Source: Bimastos eiseni (lineage: Eukaryota; Annelida; Clitellata; Crassiclitellata; Lumbricidae). From it: 64,000 bases of DNA. Of the stretch, positions 34,564 through 45,809 are shown piece by piece (the stretch's first letter is position 1; every line of letters starts with the position of its first letter). The notes beneath the pieces were generated by a model. It did not search any database and was not told the origin of the DNA. It saw only the letters and a list, made by a program, of their open reading frames with translations. The stretch spans positions 25,076,604 to 25,140,603 of the forward strand of contig OY365810.1 in NCBI GenBank assembly GCA_959347315.1, written 5' to 3'. The position numbers and the translations under genes are program-made.

Positions 34564-35570
34564 TAGAGATGTTAAATGTTTGTAAACCGATAATTGGTTT
34601 CTGATATTGACATAAGTATAATTGAATTTATTAATGCTGGTAAACGACGAGAGTAGCTATGACTCTGGTACTGAGGGCTAACGGCTTGTTCGATGATGTG
34701 TGTGGCAGCTCCGCAGTTCATGATATATTATTTTCCCACAGTTTAATGATGGCTATGCTCGTGAACCAGTCCCATAGTACAGTATCTTCGGCCGAAATGG
34801 GCTGATTACCCCTTGTCGCTGACAAACGTCTTTTCTGGGCTTGTGTGAACGGGCGGGAGTTGAAGGTCTGGGGGAAGGCTGAGGAAAGAAAAGGCATCGA
34901 AACTTCTTGTCGCCGACAAACGTCTCCTCTGACCTCATGTCAAGGGGTGGGTGTCGGAGGTTGAAGGGAACGCTGAGGCAAAGAATGACTTCTAATTCAT
35001 GACTGGTGAGCCAGTTGGATTTTGTCTGATGCGAAAAGTCTATTAGTTCTCACCTATAACTGGACACATAAGACCCTTCAGATGCTTTCGGTACTAGATC
35101 TGACATGGCAGGACGTAGATAGGGCAGTGGGATCTCGATAGTGGAGCCGACAAGCCGAGTAGTGGAGGAGGCAAGGCTGCCTGAACTCCGAAGATGGGGT
35201 GACTTAGCACCCCAGCATGGTCAAGACTGAACTATTAGACCCTTCACATGCTTTCAGTACTAGATCGGACGCATATCATCCTTGTCATGGATGCGTCGTT
35301 GAATAAACTTATTACACACACACACACTCGGTATTAGATCTAACATGGCAAGATGTAGATGGGGCAGTGGGATCTCGATAGTGGAACCGACAAGCCTAGA
35401 AGTGGAGGAGGCAAGGCTACCCGAACTCCGAAGGTGGGGTGACTCAGCACCCCAGCATGGTCATGACCGAATGTCTCTAACGCACCAATAAAAACCGATA
35501 ATCGGTTTAAAATCGATTATTATAATTCGATTATCGGTTTGCTCCCAAAACCGATATTAACAACCCTATA
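34564..35570. mobile_element. Probable hAT-type element with internal duplications
   Basis: Left end tagagatgttaaatgttt, with aaaccgataattggttt close by. The right end, read inward, is tatagggttgttaatatcgg, with aaaccgataatcggttt close by. Flanks gaatgtat and gtatatat agree at six of eight positions, so the ends are less certain than in the other elements. Inside, a ~140-bp block (from cggtactagatctgacatgg) is repeated at 35089-35230 and 35329-35465. Between the two lies a dispersed-repeat tail (35273-35308) with a CA run. Confidence 0.55.
35089..35465 (+). repeat. 140-bp duplication split by a retroposon tail
   Basis: Both copies contain gggcagtgggatctcgatag, gtggaggaggcaaggct and gcaccccagcatggtca in the same order. 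The intervening 35240-35328 holds a partial third start (agacccttcacatgctttca) and the tail atatcatccttgtcatggat shared with 22305-22340. Confidence 0.8.
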
Positions 35571-35999
35571 GTATATATATATCTATCAAAACACAATATC
35601 TTTTATAAACTCCAGTTATGTGTGATGACATCAATTTGTGTTGGCAAAAGTAGCATAAGAGGTTTGAATGCTGGAATGTGTGCAGAATTTATGCAGACAA
35701 TTTGCAAATTCTTTCTAGGTCAAGAAATTTGTTGAAAAATTTAAGGGTTTTGACAATGTAGTTCTTTCGTGTCAGATCAAGACAGCGCTCGACATGATCA
35801 TCTCCCATATCACCGAAATTTGGCACAGCTGTTCAGCTTTGTCTAAGACATTCTAAATTTAAAAAAGTGGAAATTTGGTTAAACCTGTTTCTGAGATTTA
35901 AGTAAATTTCTTTGATTCTGGGATTTAAATAATATCACTTAGAATAAAACCTGTCGACCCATGTGGGTGTTATTGCTGTATCTTGGGTGCTGTTGTGTT

Positions 36000-36450
36000 G
36001 TATTGTATTGTATCCATAAATTATTTTGGTGTCACAGTGCAGAAGCATTCACAGTGTGCGAGGCCCTGTTGAAAGAAGCTGTTTTTGAGCGGCAAACGGA
36101 AGCAAGGGGGTACCCAGGCTGAAATAATGAGCGAGCCTTGGGAGGAAGTTGGTTCCAAAGATTGCGGCCGATAAATGCAAAGGCATAAGATTTAGTCATG
36201 ACAGTCCTGTCTTGCAGGACAAAGATTTGAAGTTGGTCAAGTGAGCACAGGGGTTGAATTGAGGTAACTGAGGTTAACAGGTATTTAGGGCTAAGCCAGA
36301 AGATGATCTATAGATAAATACAAGGATCCTAAGTTGAATACTAGCAAAGAGGGATATCCAATGTAGGTGGTCAAACATGTGAGAAGAATGTGCGGGTAGC
36401 ACGGAAGGCGCGCTATCAATTTAGCAGCACTCACTATTTTCCATGGAAGA
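36000..36450 (-). mobile_element. LINE ORF2 C-terminal remnant
   Basis: Minus-strand frame around 36100-36210 reads AFAFIGRNLWNQLPPKARSL, the conserved FSV.APKLWN.LP-type motif near the ORF2 end. The 3' side is the tattgtattgtatt words at 36000-36012. Decayed and 5'-truncated. Confidence 0.65.
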
Positions 36451-36529
36451 GGGTAAAACTATAGTTGTAAAATTGTTGAGTAAATGAATTGTTTAGTTGT
36501 GCTATACATGGGTTGGATGATTCTTTCAG

Positions 36530-36601
36530 GAAGCTATGATAACGAGAACAGAGTCGGAAGTCTCAAGTGATGTTGAAAACCTTCAAGTGCAATACAAAAA
36601 G
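36530..36601 (+). CDS. Exon G of FERM-RasGEF gene: short charged helix
   Basis: Twenty-four codons between acceptor gattctttcag and donor aag|gtcagc, phase 0 at both ends, so it extends exon F (…EKLRLE) without breaking frame. The peptide begins EAMITRTESEVSSDVE and ends NLQVQYKK, a charged, probably helical stretch. It is small enough to be alternatively spliced without a frame shift, though nothing in the sequence shows that it is. It is the last exon found before a gap of about 23 kb. Confidence 0.72.
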
Positions 36602-36931
36602 GTCAGCCATTTTCATTACTTATTTCTACTGCTCAGCGACTGGCTTTTGGTCGTCAGACTTGGAAGGAACAAACTGAAGTAACCGGAACATTCTTTTGCA
36701 ATAAGATCCTCAATTAATGTCCTTTCATTCATCATCAATGACATAGAATGGTGACTTCAAGAGTTTGAATAACTGCATAATTTACCTGCTTTTGTGAGGA
36801 ATGTCTGTCTTTGTATGTCTAGGATTGAATGATGTGTCAGTTTAAAACCATGTGCAGTCTGTCTCTTCTCATTGTCTGGGGAATTTGTCCTTGACCTTTT
36901 TGCTCAAATCTTTTGTCGTGGAGACAGCTCT

Positions 36932-36995
36932 GCTTTCAACTCAAAACAGATGTTGAGAATTCCGGTTTTGGTTGAATTTGACTCTCAGGTTAAGC
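36932..36995 (+). repeat. Left arm of a 65-bp distant inverted repeat
   Basis: gctttcaactcaaaacagat, gagaattccggttttggttg, aatttgact and caggttaagc occur here in order and recur reverse-complemented at 39858-39923 with about three mismatches. Confidence 0.85.
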
Positions 36996-37024
36996 ATGAT
37001 AAGATATAATCATCTTATAAATAA

Positions 37025-37440
37025 AGAGGAGATTCTGTGTGTCCCTCTGTCTGGCAGTGCATTATCACAGTTTTGCAGCTATTGACTCAAAACCTTCGCC
37101 GTTGGCTCGGGGAACACCTGGACATGCAGTAGAGGGATTCACGCCCTCTTCGTGGTCTCCAAGGCCAAAAACCTATGGCACACCTCTGAAACACCCATAA
37201 AAGCAAAGTTTCCTTCTCATCGCCTGGAGATATCGTACAGGTAGCAGCTATGCAGTATCGTTTGCACAGTCGGTCACGTGGGTATGTACTATAAACACTA
37301 CTTATTTACATGTATATCTAGTTTCTGTGTGTGTGTCTGTCTCTCCGTTTATGCATTTGCACACTTTTACAGCTATACGCTTGAAACCTTCGCCGTTCGC
37401 TCAGGGAACACCTCGGACACCCAGTAGAGGGGTTGGTGAA
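37025..37440 (+). repeat. Two copies of a ~110-bp repeat
   Basis: 37025-37136 and 37316-37440 share cagctat, tgaaaccttcgccgtt/aaaaccttcgccgtt, ctc.gggaacacct and cagtagagggg. Spacing is about 290 bp. Mobile-element origin is likely but unassigned. Confidence 0.7.
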
Positions 37441-37523
37441 TCCCGTGACTGCCGTTTTTGGTTATAAATGTGCTTCCATCACTGACTGCTCATGGCAATT
37501 CCTCCACTGTTTTGACTTTGACA

Positions 37524-37600
37524 GTGTCAGTCCCAAGCCTGGAGAAAGGAGGAGGGCGACACCAAATCATTTTCTATAGGGAACTGTGTCGTTAAGAAAT
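37524..37600 (+). repeat. Dispersed repeat copy ('tcgttaaac' family)
   Basis: cagtgtcagtcccaagcctg, gagaaaggaggagggcgac, aactgtgtcgttaag; compare 13751-13830. Confidence 0.6.
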
Positions 37601-37609
37601 CAACAACGG

Positions 37610-39300
37610 ACTTCTCATGGCTGGATTCTGTTACCCCAGGCACAGATTCTGCTACCAACTGCTATTATCCTGTGTTGATGTTTGTGGATTTCCTTTTAGC
37701 TGATTAGTTGATTAACTGATTAGATAAGAGGATGATTATTGGGTTGTGGGATTCTTCTGTCTAAGATGATAAATGATGTTTTTACCATATCATCTATAGC
37801 TTAGCAATAGTTTGTAGAAGGATTTAATAAGTGAAAGTGTTGATTTATAACCGCTATGTCACAGTAGCAAAACTTACTTTTAAAATAAATTTTCTTATTA
37901 GTAGGAACTTTAGGGATCTATGAATAATATTTCAACCTACAACATTATCTCCTATGTTGCAGTATTTTATTGAAAATTATATTGATATATTGCATCAATT
38001 GATTTATGTAGCTCCTCTCATGGAATAACTATTCAGAGGAACAAAAGTGTTTCGTCAAGGCATTGTATGTGATAACGAGAACAATGCTGGATAGCAGCAG
38101 CTGTGTGAGTTGCTATGCTGCTGTTCACTTTCTTTGTGTTTCTCCTCGATTATGATGCATCCGGCAAAGTGGGAATATCTTGTGATATGCATTCATGATG
38201 GTTAAGCTGGTGCTTTCAAGTGACTCTTCAAGAGAAGTACTGCACAAAAAAACATGATTTATCATGGGTTGGCACTCTACTTACACAGCGATTGTCGATA
38301 CACAGCACATACGGTCTAAGAATGATGGAGGCACAATTACATGCAGTCATGCAGGCAATGAAGAAGGCGGGCAAAAAGATTCATTGTCCGTGGTAGTTGA
38401 TGTTGAAAATTTTCTGCATCCTAGAGATGTTGCTTGCAGCTTGTGTGATGTGGACTATATTTTGGAGCTCCAGCCTTTGCCTTGGTATACATGTCCTTAA
38501 TGTATGATGCTTTTAGCCTTAAATATTACTCATACTTTTTTCTGCTACATCCATGGGTTGAATGTATTTACAAGTTTTTACATCACTTGCACCCATAGCC
38601 AATTCAGCCATGATTAGGACTGTATACATTGTCATTGAGAAGATTTGATGGCATGGATGAGTTTTAAATGATTCAGAAGACATTAAATTTGTGCTAAACC
38701 TATTTTGATTTGACCCCAATGGGTAATTATAGTCCATCAGCTCTTATAGTGTGTCCACTGACACAGTATTATCATCAAGCCATTCCACAAGTCTGTGACT
38801 CTTGCCCTGAAGAATTTCTGTCCTAATATTCCTTTGGTGAAGAATTTATGGCTCTGGTCTGGAGTGATTAATATAAAGAACCTTTAACACTGTATTCCCT
38901 CATTTTAGCTGATAATTATATAAGTTTCCATTAGGTCTTCTTTGCACCTTCTTTTCTCCAAAGTTGTTACTCCAAACCTTTTCAACCTTCATATTGTAAT
39001 TACGACCATTTATATGGCGCTGTCGTCGGTAGCAAGCTACTTCTAGGGTCCTTGTAACCTTGAATCATTGTGGTTGCTCTCCTTTTCATGTTCTCTAATT
39101 CTAAGACATGCTTCGGATAAGAATTCTATACTTGGATGCAATGTCAGTTTGATTCAGCATTATTGTATGAATGCTTATAGCAACCATAATCCTCTTGATT
39201 ATACCAAAGGTTGCATTAGGGATTTTTCTGCTTTAACAAGTAGCCTACCTTGCAGGTTTTACACTCTCATACATAGTCACCTCAAAGTTCTCAACTATAT
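37610..39300. other. Giant intron, segment 1; no exon found
   Basis: A plus-strand frame ending at 38500 contains VVVDVENFLHPRDVACSL but lacks good splice sites and similarity I can name. TA tract at 39309-39337. No transposon ends identified. Confidence 0.45.
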
Positions 39301-39302
39301 GG

Positions 39303-39336
<34 letters not shown>

Positions 39337-39857
39337 GCTTGACACTTAATACAGAGAGTGTTAATGTTATGTTACTCTAAGACCCTCATGATGCAAATTA
39401 TGTTAAAGTCATTAAAGATATTTTAATCAAAAAGTGGACAACACCAAGATAACTAGAAGGATTGCTATTCAAGAACTATTACAGATGGGCAGAGTCTAAC
39501 TGATGGATTTCGATCCCCAGCTAATTATAGAGGAAGCCATGTATCAAAGTTCATGGAATACATGTAGCCTTGAAGGAGCGATGACATGTGACAAGCATTA
39601 CTGAGTCTGATCCGGATATCTGGCCTAGCTGACACGTTTGAGAAACCTGCAGTAAGCTTGGCCAGATATGGGAATCAGACTCCTAATGCTTCACTAGACT
39701 ATGCTTTTTAATTCTTCACATGCCCTTGCATATAACGGACTGGCATATAATTATATGGTTCAATTTTATTTCTGTTATTAAACAATGGCACAGTGACTAT
39801 ACCCATTGTACCTCTCTAGTCTGCACTGTTGCTAATGGCTCTCTAATGCAATAAACA

Positions 39858-39923
39858 GCTTAACCTGACAGTCAAATTCAACCAAAACCGGAATTCTCAA
39901 AATCTGTTTTGAGTTGAAAGCAG
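39858..39923 (-). repeat. Right arm of a 65-bp distant inverted repeat
   Basis: Reverse complement of 36932-36995: gcttaacctg, aaattcaaccaaaaccggaa, gttttgagttgaaagc. Confidence 0.85.
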
Positions 39924-39929
39924 CATTGC

Positions 39930-42120
39930 ATTGCTTATACATGATGTCCTTAAGTAGCATATCACATAACATGCTTTCTGTGAAGCCTTATTCCTTTGCA
40001 TCACATATATCTACTTCTGTAAAATTGTCCTTAATTATATATGGCTTAACCCCTCTAGCCCCATATCCAACTGTTGTATAGCTTGCTCAATCCATTCTAA
40101 ATAATCTATAACCATCTAAAGCCAGTTCACTGATCCTCAGGCCCTTAGTCAGAATGACAAAGTAGGTGCGTGCAGAAGCATTAGAACTTTGAAGTCGTGA
40201 CTGCTCGTGGCGTCAGCATACAAAGTCTCAAACGGCAGCAGCCGCGACCATTTTGCGTCTAACGGCAATGCCCTTACCCTACACTAAATGACCTCTGGAT
40301 TCCGATAACATTTTTGACAGTTTTCTTTTGCATAAAATTATACAAACATATCTGTTTGTTTCAGGTAATTGGAAGAATAAATTTTATGTTATAACACAAA
40401 CTATTTTTTCAAGAATTATGAGCTTTTGTGTTTCGTTCGGCAACCCATGCCAATATGTTCATGCACAATTTATGCTCGTCGATAATTATTTTCTTAATTC
40501 TGCTATTCCAACTACCTCAGGAATCTTGTGAGCAGCATATCAGTCCAGTTCTGTTTTTATTATTACTTACTATGCTTATCACATTTGCAAACACGTGCTT
40601 TAGAACTTAACCATCACCAGTTGTCTTGCACTTGCAGTCCTCTCTACTGTTGGCTTTTTCATCAGTTATCTCTCTTTGTGTGTCAGCTGGCCAGTCTTGT
40701 TACCATGCCAACTGTCTTTTTTCTAAGATTAAAAGTTGTCATGATAATGAAGACTTGTATCGCCTTTTGCTCTGCAACTTAAGCATTAAAATGCAAACAA
40801 TGTGTTCCTAATTTGCATCAATAGAAAGGCAGTTTCTATTGGGAGAGAGATGGTTTGCACCTGATAGTTTGTAAATGCAGCCTCTCTGTATCTAACTTAT
40901 AGGCCTACTTCTTACAGATCTTCCCGAGCTGTGAGTGAGTAACTGACATTTGTATGTATTCTGAATACCATTCCAAGTTTATTATACGATTTTGCATGTC
41001 TGGTGCACTCTTTTATTTTCACTGCATTGCATTCATTGTTGCTTACCACCACAAGAAACACTTGTTCTTAATAATCTTGTGGTGCTGAGATATTCTGAAG
41101 TTTTACATACCATTACTTTGCATTTCTGTTTGAGTTAGGAGAAGCCAAGTTCTAAAGAGCTGTTTGAATGCTAAGTGAGGCATCTGGCTTTTTTACAAGT
41201 GTTTCATCTCTCCTTCTTGGTCATTGGCCAATGGCCACTCCTCTGTAGTCAACATCTTTATTCATCATAATAGTTCCAAAAGTATAAATTATATTCTTTG
41301 GCCAACATTTGAAAGGCTCTCAAAACAAATATGTTTGATGATGCATGAGTTATGGGATTTAAGAAGAGTGATGACAATGAACATTGTGATGCCTGGCGTC
41401 ATCCCTGATTAGACAATACTGTAACTGGTTTTTAATTGTTGTTCTGTAGTCAAATGTTTTTATTCATCAGCCTATTTCAAAAGTAAAATAGATAATTTTT
41501 GTCAATTTTTGATGGCTCGTGACATGTATACTTTTGGAGATATAGAGGTGTTGGGATTTGCAGACATCACTGATGATGAATGTTTTGTGTGCTGATGTTA
41601 CCATTGATCATAAAAACAAACTCATCTTGGGACTACATTGATTAATATATTAGCTCATCACCTGTTACCATAAGTTTTATTTAATGACAACATTTAAGCA
41701 GTTTCTTTTATTGCTTCCTATTCTGTTCATAGAGTTCTTTATGAAGAGAAGAAGAGTTGTACCCTAAGCTAGCCTGAGAGAGTATGAAGGGCTAGTGATA
41801 GATTGTTTACTTAGCTTCTGCTCCCTCACGATCTTTTCTTCTCTCCAACAGTGTAGGTCATCATAGCTGAGTCGGCTGTGGGAATTTGAACTGTGACCTC
41901 TGTGACAGTCCAGCATGTTGACCACTACAATATCCTCTTCTGAATTTTTTATGGAAAAAATTGATCAGGTCAATATGTAAACTTTTGTGTGAATGATTCC
42001 TTTGGAGCATAAGACGAAAAAATGATGTATTATGTGCATGTTTTTCTGAAGAAAATTTCAGTTTAAATGCTTGGATTCATAAACTTATAAGGTCAGATTC
42101 ATCAAAGGCAACAATGCTGC
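39930..42120. other. Giant intron, segment 2; no exon found
   Basis: AT-rich, mostly without recognisable repeats. A tRNA-like SINE head may be present on the minus strand at 41845-41945. Confidence 0.45.
41845..41945 (-). mobile_element. Candidate tRNA-derived SINE head
   Basis: Minus strand reads tattgtagtggtcaacatgc (A-box-like) and, about 35 bp on, ggtcacagttcaaattccca (B-box-like). Both boxes are imperfect, and no clear body match to the SINE at 5780 was found. Confidence 0.4.
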
Positions 42121-42131
42121 CAATCAGTTAA

Positions 42132-42193
42132 CCCTTTAACGACCAGCGTTATTGATCTGCCTTACATTTTAGTACATGCTGGTCGTTAAAGGG
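42132..42193. mobile_element. 62-bp piggyBac-type MITE
   Basis: Perfect 16-bp inverted ends ccctttaacgaccagc and gctggtcgttaaaggg, with TTAA on each side (42128-42131, 42194-42197). A TTAA duplication and CCC/GGG ends are the piggyBac hallmark. Only about 30 bp separate the arms. Confidence 0.85.
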
Positions 42194-42199
42194 TTAAGG

Positions 42200-43947
42200 G
42201 ACCATTCTAGAGGAAATGTTAATGATTATAAATGAATTGTAGAAAGTTTGCTTATATTGTTATATTAGATAAATGTGTTGAGTTGTTATTTAAGCATTTG
42301 CACCAAGTTTGAGATCTTTCTCAAAGAGCTGAAACCCTGATCTGTGTAATAGCACTTTAATAGGCAGTTTTTGGAGAACAGTATGTTTCTAGGTGACATA
42401 TTACTCATCATATACACTCTGACTTTGGAATGGACTTCTCCCTGAATATCTCATATACATTTAAATGTGGTCTAGTTTTTTCTCAGTTTGATGCACCAGA
42501 AAGTTCCCTAGAAAATGAACCTGATAGGGAAGACTTTAAATTTGACCTCATGTCTCTTACAAAACTTTGTCTTTTAGGATGCATTATTGACAGCACCTGA
42601 TGCTGACTGCCAAATGTCTTTGTCTTGTACCAATGTGTGAAGCTACACAGCTGGAGTGCATATAATGTATTTGGCCCTAATCCATTTAGACTGGCCCTAT
42701 CCTGCTGTCTGTAATAGCCTGCTAGGGTCAACAATTATGGACCTGACTAGAATTCCGGCTTGCTGTGATTGGCTAGGTCTTGGTGATTGTATGCGTGGTC
42801 TGTGATTTTGTCACTGTGAGTGTGTGTCTTTCTCATTTTTTTTCATCCTCTCGTTACTATTATCTAAGAATAGTGGGGCAATGCAGCCTGTAGGGCTGTA
42901 CAACCCTAGGCTTGTACAAAGTAGTGTGCAAGAGTTACTCATTCCTACTACAGCCTTGGCAGAGGACTGACGGCAGATTAAATAGTCTCTGTCTGTGTAG
43001 GGACAGTATTCCATTTGACTTACAAATCTGGTAGGCTGGTTAATTAATTCATTAATTCTTCACTTGCAGTTGGAGGTAGGTCTGTAATTATTATTCAGGT
43101 AAGCATACCTTTCTCATGATGGCTCATGCATCCTAACTGTATGGCTGAAATTGACAATGGCAAAAACTGGCAGGCATCAGCCAAACAGTTACTTCAGAAG
43201 GGAGGAGTGCAATAGCGGAGTATCTATGAAGTGCTTTTGAAAAGAATATGTCATAGATTCTTTTAGGACACATCATAGCTCGCAATGAAACTAATTTCTA
43301 AATAGGTTGAATGGCTTTAATGCCTTACTGCGGAAAGTGATTTCGATTGTAATACTAAGATAGTTAAACAGACCGGCTAACTTGGGCGAATGAGACAGCT
43401 GGCGCTTATGAGCAACTAGTAGAGACGACTAATAACTAAGATGGCTCAGTTGGATATCATATGGAGATGGCTAACGTTACTGGAATGGCTGACTTAGATG
43501 ACTCTTTTGAAATCATGAGGGTCTGCTTGTGATCCTATGGATAGCCGACGTTACTGACCCTTCGTTTGTGTTCCCGGATCAGTGGCAGGGTATATTCTGA
43601 GCTTGGAGCCAAGTGTTGACAGTTGAAGCATATGAACCTCAGATGTCAATTAATGTGAGTGCAGTTTTCTAGTTATGCAATTACTGGTATTATTGTTGTT
43701 GATGCTGTCCTGATGTGACTTTGGATGTTACTTTTAAGTATGTAAGTAAGTAATTAAGTGTGTTCTTTATTTTCATCTGCCGATGCGCCACGGATACATG
43801 AGAATAAAAAGATAAAAACATGTTATTTAAATAAAAGTTTCAACAGACATAAATTTGTAAAAGAAAATGAACACTGGTCTAGTCGTTGGCACAATCAAGA
43901 GAGGTTAAATGTTCATATCCTCAAAAAACAGAAATCTGTTTTGAAAT
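42200..43947. other. Giant intron, segment 3; no exon found
   Basis: No supported gene. A 29-bp stretch at 43071-43100 has acceptor-like and donor-like neighbours but would shift the reading frame. Confidence 0.45.
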
Positions 43948-43955
43948 GTCTACAC

Positions 43956-45049
43956 TAGAGGTCTGCGGGTAGAGCGTTTTTGCTACCCGACCCGTACCCA
44001 TAACCCATGACCGTTACCTGTACCCGACCCGTACTCAAAATTCCGACCCGTACCCACGGGTTTACCCGTTACCCGTGACGTCATTGCTGCCTGCCAGGCT
44101 AATAGGATCACAACTTACCGGTACTAAGCAGTATGCTGTTGTCGTAGTAGTAGCAGCAGAAACAACAACAGCATCAGTGACAGCAGCTGTGGGATAGCGA
44201 TGGCGGAGGAAGCAGGAGAATTAGGAGAAAGTGGAGGAGGAGAAAGGAAAGGAAGTAGAGGAAGAGAAGGAAGGTGGAAGCTGGAGGAGGGGAAAGTGGA
44301 GGAGAGGAGAGTCAACAGAAGAAGCCGGATCAGAAAAAGAAGCAGGAGGAAGAAGAGGAGATCGGAGGCAGGAGATGGGGAAAGAAGAGGTGGAAGAGGA
44401 GGAGGAGGAGTAGGAGGAGGAAAAAAGGAAGAAAAAGGGAAGAAGAGGAAGAATAGGAGGAGTGAAGTAGAGAAGGATGAGGAGTAGGAAAAGAAGTAGA
44501 AGAATGAAGGACGAGAAGCAGCAGACGGACAGAAGCGGAAGGAAGGCTGGCTGATGAAGATGAAGAGAAGGATGAAGATGAGGACGAAATGGAGGAGGAA
44601 GAAGAGGACAAGTAAGGAGAAGAGAAAGAGCTGTAGGAGGAGCAGGTGGAGAAGCAGGACCAGAAATTAGGAGAAGAAGGAGGAGGAGAAAAGGTAGAGG
44701 AGGTTAAGCGGGAAGTGGAACTGGAAGAAAGGAGGAGGAAGAGGAATTAGAAAAACGACGATTAATGTACATACAAAGAGGAAGGGATGCATTACATGCA
44801 GGTATATAGTACTTGGATTTCGAATATGCCAGTTTGTCTATAATAGTTAAATCTTTCATGATGCAAGATTCACATATATATTTAACGGTGACATTGTAAC
44901 TCTAAAACTTAACGCTGACACGGGTAAAACCGGATATACCCGTACTTATGATTAGTCTACCCGTACCTGACCCGTAAAATACGTGCCTTTACCCTACCCG
45001 TACCTGCGGATACGTGTTGGGTACGGGTTACCCGCCGGTATGCCCTCTA
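43956..45049. mobile_element. 1.09-kb hAT-type element with purine-rich interior
   Basis: Left end tagaggtctgcgggta and right end (read inward) tagagggcataccggcgggt. The 8-mer gtctacac is identical on both sides (43948-43955, 45050-45057). Both subterminal zones are rich in tacccgacccgta words, about 150 bp each. The middle (44200-44760) is almost pure purine on the plus strand (GGA/GAA), giving spurious Glu/Arg and Ser/Pro frames. No transposase. Confidence 0.9.
44200..44760 (+). repeat. GGA/GAA purine tract
   Basis: Imperfect GAG/GGA/GAA triplets with few pyrimidines, fully inside the hAT-type element. Confidence 0.9.
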
Positions 45050-45369
45050 GTCTACACCCCATCCAACTCAGAGCATATGGATCCTACGGTGTTGAAAGGG
45101 GTGAGGAGACATCAAGGAAGAGGAGTAACTGACCACTAGCTAACTCTCTTATGCAGTGGCTGAGAAAGAATGAATTGGCTGACATGAGCATACCCTTGGC
45201 TGCTTCTCAAGTTACATGTATTAGTGTTTGGTATTAATGCTTACTGACACACTGCAGTATGATTGCAAGTCATAGTATTAACAGATGATGACAAGTTAGT
45301 ACAGGTGTTGAATTTAACTTTATAGCAGCCATGCGAGGTGCCATTGTCCTACTGCTTGTTACTCATCGT

Positions 45370-45800
45370 CTTATCTTTCTCGATCTCCAGTCTCATCGTC
45401 TCTGAAATTCTGCAATCGCTCCTTAGTCTATACTGCACCAGTCATTTGGAATAGACTCCCAAGAGAACTCCCAGTCAGTTTGCACATCCCCACATTCCAC
45501 CTGCAAATATAACCTCTCCTCCCCTTTCACTATCTTCTGCTACTTTCCATTCACGACTAAAAACAGAACTCTTCAAGGTGCCCTACTCCTGTGCCACCAC
45601 TTGACCACCATCATCATAGACTACTATCGTAGCACCATGCTGTCTCCTCGGCTTGACTCCCCCGATTTCGACCTGGCACCAAAAAGAAACGAGAGGATTG
45701 GCTATTGTGGACTTGATTTGGTATAGCACCAGTTGATAATCTGGTCTCCCTGACGTGGCTTTTGTGGGCGGTGAGAAATTTTCGAGAACTTACATTACAT
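45370..45800 (+). mobile_element. LINE ORF2 C-terminal remnant
   Basis: One frame reads RSLVYTAPVIWNRLPREL; a shifted frame later reads FHSRLKTELFKVPYSC. These are the WN.LP and FH..LKT.LF motifs of CR1/L2-type ORF2 ends. It is frameshifted between them and ends in a ttacattacattac tail. Confidence 0.7.
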
Positions 45801-45809
45801 TACATTACT

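Noticed and set aside
38264..38500. A 78-codon plus-strand frame as the missing FERM F1 exon
   Set aside because: No ubiquitin-like pattern, poor splice sites, and it ends at a stop and not at a donor.
43071..43100. A 29-nt microexon between ttcacttgcag and gtaagc
   Set aside because: Its length breaks the phase-0 reading shared by exons G and H, and two of its three frames contain a stop.
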